Shown here: positions 6,945-10,301 of the stretch, piece by piece
Numbering within the stretch: position 1 is the first letter of the stretch
Layout: each line of letters begins with the position of its first letter
Assembly (NCBI GenBank): GCA_011524615.1
Contig: WTJZ01000291.1
Span: forward strand, 15,825 to 26,125
Source: Akkermansiaceae bacterium
GTDB taxonomy: Bacteria; Verrucomicrobiota; Verrucomicrobiia; Verrucomicrobiales; Akkermansiaceae
Length of the DNA: 10,301 nucleotides
Reading direction: 5' to 3'
The notes under the pieces: model-generated
What the model was told of the DNA's origin: nothing
What the model saw: the letters and a program-made list of their open reading frames with translations, nothing else
The model's database searches: none
Translations under genes and position numbers: made by a program

Positions 6945-6962
6945 CGAGAGGGCACACTCTCG
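6945..6962 (-). promoter_or_regulatory. 5'-UTR hairpin ahead of the PEP-CTERM gene
   Basis: On the - strand CGAGAG, loop TGTGCC, then CTCTCG form a perfect 6-bp stem. The hairpin ends 14 nt before the ATG at 6930. The -10 candidate at 6967-6972 would start transcription at about 6959-6962, placing this stem at the very 5' end of the mRNA. The 14 nt between stem and ATG (TTTACTTATTAACT) are AU-rich and unstructured, with no Shine-Dalgarno. A 5'-terminal stabilising stem is the likeliest role; this is inference. Confidence 0.5.
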
Positions 6963-6966
6963 AGTC

Positions 6967-6972
6967 CTTATA
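6967..6972 (-). promoter_or_regulatory. Candidate -10 box (TATAAG) for the PEP-CTERM gene
   Basis: TATAAG on the - strand matches five of six bases of the sigma-70 -10 consensus and lies 37 nt upstream of the start. The -35 position (about 6990-6995, AAATAT) matches poorly and is covered by the FNR/CRP-like dyad. This would suit activator-dependent transcription, but no start site is known. Confidence 0.35.
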
Positions 6973-6980
6973 AACTAAGC

Positions 6981-7001
6981 GTTGATGTGATATTTATCAA
7001 C
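6981..7001. promoter_or_regulatory. FNR/CRP-type operator-like nested inverted repeat
   Basis: Three overlapping symmetries occupy 21 bp. The first is GTTGAT (6981-6986) with ATCAAC (6996-7001). The second is a perfect TGATA-TT-TATCA palindrome (6988-6999). The third is GTGAT-N4-ATCAA (6987-7000), which matches nine of ten defined positions of the FNR-family box TTGAT-N4-ATCAA. Its centre is about 33 bp upstream of the predicted PEP-CTERM transcription start, not the usual -41.5. Binding by a Crp/Fnr-family regulator is plausible but unproven. Confidence 0.4.
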
Positions 7002-7009
7002 AAAATAAT
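6982..7009 (+). promoter_or_regulatory. Weak + strand promoter candidate in the intergenic leader
   Basis: TTGATG (6982-6987) and AATAAT (7004-7009) are separated by 16 bp, matching four and five of six consensus bases. The dyad described for 6981-7001 fills the spacer. A transcript would start near 7016 and run antisense into the 3' end of the cytochrome gene. No annotated gene follows on this strand, so it may be coincidental in an AT-rich region. Confidence 0.2.
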
Positions 7010-7159
7010 GCTTAATTTGCACATTTGGTTGTTTTTGTCGCGTTGTGAAAATTGATGTTGTTCTTGGTAAAAGTGGAGGGGTTACTCGGCTGAGGCTTGG
7101 ACTAGAGGCGTCACGACCTCAGGAAAAGTGGGCGAGGCTAGTGAAGATGGGGTGGGATG

Positions 7160-10100
7160 TTACTCGAGTGTCCTGATGTATGAGAGCAGGTCAACCATAG
7201 TTTGGTCAGGGAAGGAGCCAAACGATCGAGGCATGAGAGAGCGGCTATTTACATTTCCCTCGGTGTGGATGAGGTGACGTGGAATGAAAGTGGTGATGCC
7301 ACTAGCCCCGATCAACGTGGTGCCTTTGTTCGTCTTATTTTTGATCATCCCTAGCTCCACACTACCGTCAAAGAGGGTGATGGAATAGAGGGCATAGGCA
7401 CTCTCTACAGCGTCGTCTGGCTGTACGATCGCGGTGAGGAGGTGCTCGGGATTACGGCTGGCAGATCCATCCAGTGGAGGTCCGACAGCCACGCCTTGGT
7501 CTCCTACAGCGTGGCATGCGAGACAGGCGCTAAAGAGAGCCTTGCCCATCTCAGGGTTTCCGTTCAGTTGCTTAGAGGCCTGATAATAGTGCTCGACCTT
7601 TGCGGTACGCGCGGCCTTCTCTGCAGATTCCTTCTGTGTCGCTTTGGCGAGGAGGTCTCGGCTGGGAGCATTATGGAGGAAGTGTGCGATACGGTATGCG
7701 GAATCGTAGTCGACTAATTCCGCTTGGAGGGATCCATGGGAGATGAGTTTAATGACGAGGCCGGCTCCATGCTTGGAGTAGGAGAGGCGTCGCGCAACGA
7801 TCGCACGCTGGCTCTCTGATAAGGATGGCACCCACTGCTGGAGATGCGCGTACGCCTTGTCAGGTGTCGCGATCGTGAGCGCGGCAACCGCGGAAAGCGT
7901 TTGGGAGAAGGTGAGGTCATCGGCCTTCAGCAGATTTTGATAGACCTCTGCGGTGACTTGTCTGGACTGGCCGAGCGCCTTGATGGTCTCGCTACGTAGT
8001 TGCGGAGACGTCGTGAGTAGGTCTGTGAGCTCAGGGATGTGATAGGGAGAGTGCAGGGTGGAGATGTGCTGGAGACCGAGCCTGATCTTGCTCGGGTTAT
8101 CAGATCTCAAGAGTTGTGAGATGTGTGGGCGGAGGAATCGACAGACGTTAAAGGTATTGATCGAGGAGACACACTGGTAAGCGATGTCGAGCATCTCCTC
8201 AGGGCGTTGGTCAAAGGCCGCCTTGGCAATGCTCGCGATACTGGGTTCGCTGAGTAGTTCTGAGAGCGTAATGAATGTGTGAGGGTCGATCTCGGAGTGA
8301 ATGATCGACTCCCAGTTCTGGGCAAAGATCTGCACCAGTCGCTCTTTTGGGAGAGCTTGCATGGCCCAGAGCTGATTGACCTTCGGGGATTCATCGGCTC
8401 GATCAGACTGGAGGTATTGGTAGAGTTCCGCAGGGTAGAGTTCGAGTGCCTTTCGTGCGAGGAATCGCTCGAAGTTCTCTTCATAACCAGCGCCGAAGGT
8501 CAGCGAGTCAACAGGTGCATGACATGCGGAGACTAGTAGACTGATGGTGTTTTGGTTGGCCACATTGACCTCGGCCAATGTTCTTAAGACTTGAGAGCGA
8601 ACCATCGCATTGTCGTCATGGATGTATGGGGTGAGTAGATGCGCGACCGTCTCAGCAGACGGGCTGTATGAGGCGAGAGATCTGATCGCTTCTCGTCGGA
8701 TATCACCGTCATGATGAGCGAGGGTCTGTGTCATCAAGGTGGCGTCCAGCTCGGAGAGCTCTTCCAGACACCAGAGCGCGAGGATCATGACATCCTTATC
8801 ATAGTTTCCTCTGAGGATGCTCTTGAGTTCAGGGATCAGCGCGGTCTGGTTTTGGTCGACGATCTGCTTCCAGGCGGCTCTCTTCTCCCACAGGGTGTGA
8901 CCTTCGGTGAGGTGTTTGATCAGCTTCTTTGGTGATGCAACCGCTACATTTGGGACGGCAAAGGGACGCTGAGATTCGTGTCTGACTCTCCAGATACGGC
9001 CATGTGAGCGGTCTCGGTCTGGGTGGTCGGTGCTGATCTCATTATGTGAGACGACCTTATTATACCAGTCGGCGATGTAGAGGCAACCGTCAGGACCGAA
9101 CTCAATATTCACGGGGCGGAACCATTCATCTGAGCATTGCAGAAGATCGTCGAGATGCTCTGCCACGATCTCACCACTAGGGAGACGGTCGATTTTGACC
9201 GCATTGATGGTACGGGTGATCGGGTTAGCTAAGAATGCTACATCATTAGCCCACTCCTGAGGGAAGCCATACTCCCCGTCTTCAGAGAACGCGAGACCTG
9301 AGATTCCGGTGCCTCCTACCCGGAATGAATGCACCGAATTGATTAAGGGTTGGTAATCACGGATCTTTTCTCCCCCGATACCGCTGATGCCTGTTTGGTC
9401 CTCCATGGGCAGGACTGAGACGCCGAGGTCATTCGCTGAGGTGGCGTACCATTGCCCATTGCTCTTCACCTGATAGCCCCAGACATTATCGCGAGCGACA
9501 TTTAGCACCTCGAGGTGTTCTCCATTGATGCTATAGCGCAGGTTCTTCGCATATGTGATGGGTACCTGTTTCCCGTTCTCGGTCAGTGTCACTGTTCCCG
9601 AGTTGAGAGCACCGTGGGAGAAGTTAAGCCATCCGCCTGGACCGCGCACGATGGAGTGCGCCATGGTATGGGTATCAAAGATGCCGAAGCCCGACATCTC
9701 GGTATGAACCTCATCCTGCACCCCATCCTGATTAGCATCATTGAGGAAGTAGAATTCTGACCCGTGAGCTACGTAGCACCCATCCTTATATGGATAGATA
9801 CTCTGAGGGATGGTGAGCCCGTCCGCCCATACGTGTAATGGGGAGGTGGCGGTTTTGGTAGGGTCTTCCATGATCAGGATCTGATCAGACCCTCTATTCT
9901 CCAGCTTATAGAGGGAGAGGATGCGAGAGACCTCGGGATACTTGTCTGCGAGGTTAGGGTCGGTCATCATGGAGACCGCAGTACGGAAGTTGATGCCTGT
10001 GACAGGATCGAGAGGGTACATCCGTGCCGTTTGCGTCCAGAGTCGTCCTGCATCATCGAAGGTAAGGTCAATGGGATTAATGATCCCATGTTCCTCCGAG

Positions 10101-10234
10101 GCGACGAGTTCAATGGTGAATCCTTCTTTGAGCGTGAAGGTCTTTAGTTGCTCAGCGGGAGAGAGGGCATGGTCATTCCCCTTGCCGTAGCAAATGGTGG
10201 ATGCGAAGGCGATACTGAATAAAATTTGTCTCAT
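7160..10234 (-). CDS. PVC-type secreted c-type cytochrome with dehydrogenase-like propeller and HEAT repeats
   Basis: This is a 1024-aa exported protein with the domain order typical of Planctomycetes and Verrucomicrobia. Residues 1-18 or so are a signal peptide (MRQILFSIAFASTICYG). Residues about 30-420 form the 'membrane-bound dehydrogenase' type propeller (TIGR02604-like), closing with the hallmark WFRPVNIEFGPDG, LYIADWYN and HGRIWRVRH (371-419). Residues about 435-880 are HEAT-like helical repeats (for example DGDIRREAIRSLASY, NAMVRSQVLRTLAEV). The C-terminus is a heme domain (TIGR02603-like) with CLACH (C904, C907, H908), VGPPLDG (917-923) and SLMPRSFGSF, in which M1001 is the likely distal heme ligand. 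Periplasmic electron transfer coupled to sugar or polyol oxidation is often proposed for the family, but the substrate is unknown. The start at 10234 is preceded by ACT; 67 nt remain upstream in the window, with no clear promoter. No strong terminator follows its stop. Confidence 0.92.
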   Translation of the reverse strand: MRQILFSIAFASTICYGKGNDHALSPAEQLKTFTLKEGFTIELVASEEHGIINPIDLTFDDAGRLWTQTARMYPLDPVTGINFRTAVSMMTDPNLADKYPEVSRILSLYKLENRGSDQILIMEDPTKTATSPLHVWADGLTIPQSIYPYKDGCYVAHGSEFYFLNDANQDGVQDEVHTEMSGFGIFDTHTMAHSIVRGPGGWLNFSHGALNSGTVTLTENGKQVPITYAKNLRYSINGEHLEVLNVARDNVWGYQVKSNGQWYATSANDLGVSVLPMEDQTGISGIGGEKIRDYQPLINSVHSFRVGGTGISGLAFSEDGEYGFPQEWANDVAFLANPITRTINAVKIDRLPSGEIVAEHLDDLLQCSDEWFRPVNIEFGPDGCLYIADWYNKVVSHNEISTDHPDRDRSHGRIWRVRHESQRPFAVPNVAVASPKKLIKHLTEGHTLWEKRAAWKQIVDQNQTALIPELKSILRGNYDKDVMILALWCLEELSELDATLMTQTLAHHDGDIRREAIRSLASYSPSAETVAHLLTPYIHDDNAMVRSQVLRTLAEVNVANQNTISLLVSACHAPVDSLTFGAGYEENFERFLARKALELYPAELYQYLQSDRADESPKVNQLWAMQALPKERLVQIFAQNWESIIHSEIDPHTFITLSELLSEPSIASIAKAAFDQRPEEMLDIAYQCVSSINTFNVCRFLRPHISQLLRSDNPSKIRLGLQHISTLHSPYHIPELTDLLTTSPQLRSETIKALGQSRQVTAEVYQNLLKADDLTFSQTLSAVAALTIATPDKAYAHLQQWVPSLSESQRAIVARRLSYSKHGAGLVIKLISHGSLQAELVDYDSAYRIAHFLHNAPSRDLLAKATQKESAEKAARTAKVEHYYQASKQLNGNPEMGKALFSACLACHAVGDQGVAVGPPLDGSASRNPEHLLTAIVQPDDAVESAYALYSITLFDGSVELGMIKNKTNKGTTLIGASGITTFIPRHLIHTEGNVNSRSLMPRSFGSFPDQTMVDLLSYIRTLE

Positions 10235-10241
10235 AGTCTTA

Positions 10242-10259
10242 CTGACAATAAGCAGTCAG
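10242..10259 (-). promoter_or_regulatory. Short stem upstream of the cytochrome gene start
   Basis: On the - strand CTGAC, loop TGCTTATT, then GTCAG can form a 5-bp stem that ends 7 nt before the ATG at 10234. It occupies the place where a Shine-Dalgarno would normally be, and none is present. The stem is short enough to be chance. It is noted because the other - strand gene also has a stem in its leader. Confidence 0.2.
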
Positions 10260-10301
10260 ATCGCCGATTCAGACAGTTGGGAGGTAAGATTACGGAACTT
10301 A

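Noticed and set aside
6981..7001. Treating GTTGAT-N9-ATCAAC as an FNR site
   Set aside because: The 9-nt spacing does not fit FNR; only the inner GTGAT-N4-ATCAA has the right spacing, so that is the site reported.
7090..7122. CTGAGG/CCTCAG inverted repeat downstream of the cytochrome stop
   Set aside because: A 6-bp stem with a 21-nt loop and no U-tract is too weak to call a terminator.
7442..7717. 91-codon + strand frame inside the cytochrome gene, and other frames at 8279-8536, 9515-9760 and 9921-10190
   Set aside because: They are antisense to well-supported conserved domains, with shadow-like composition.
1..10301. CRISPR array, tRNA, rRNA, insertion sequence or phage genes
   Set aside because: No repeat-spacer pattern, RNA gene, transposase or terminal inverted repeats were seen on reading both strands.

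Overview
The window looks like a chromosomal segment from a member of the Verrucomicrobia (PVC superphylum). Two features support this. One is a long secreted protein with the Pirellula/Verrucomicrobium-type architecture: an N-terminal 'membrane-bound dehydrogenase' propeller, HEAT-like repeats, and a C-terminal CxxCH heme domain. The other is a PEP-CTERM surface protein with a typical verrucomicrobial tail (IPEPSSLTLIGLG... followed by RRNRD). The diderm secretion operon and the moderate GC content are consistent with that. Genus cannot be decided from this sequence.

Left half, + strand (1-6190): a compact operon for a type II secretion or type IV pilus-like machine. In order it holds the 3' end of an unrecognised gene in the gspC position, a short secretin (gspD), an unrecognised 176-aa cytoplasmic-looking protein, the assembly ATPase (gspE), the inner-membrane platform (gspF), an unrecognised 143-aa protein with one membrane segment, and a type IV pilin-like pseudopilin (gspG-like). 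This is the classical C-D-E-F-G order with two extra genes, one between D and E and one between F and G. Gaps are 1-20 nt, and gspE and gspF overlap by 11 nt. A perfect 11-bp hairpin follows the pseudopilin. Minor pseudopilins, GspL/GspM and a prepilin peptidase are not in this locus.

Right half, - strand (6268-10234): a PEP-CTERM protein lies tail-to-tail with the secretion operon. It is preceded by a 229-nt AT-rich leader with a TATAAG -10 candidate, a 5'-UTR hairpin and an FNR/CRP-type operator-like dyad. Upstream of it is the 1024-aa secreted c-type cytochrome fusion protein. No function links it to its neighbours with certainty.

Three observations stand out. The two unassigned genes interleaved in the secretion operon are candidate lineage-specific parts. 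The sequence ACTATG sits at five of eight start codons on both strands (four have the longer TAACTATG), and no convincing Shine-Dalgarno sequence accompanies any of the starts. The PEP-CTERM gene has a dense regulatory leader. The rest is conventional gene content.
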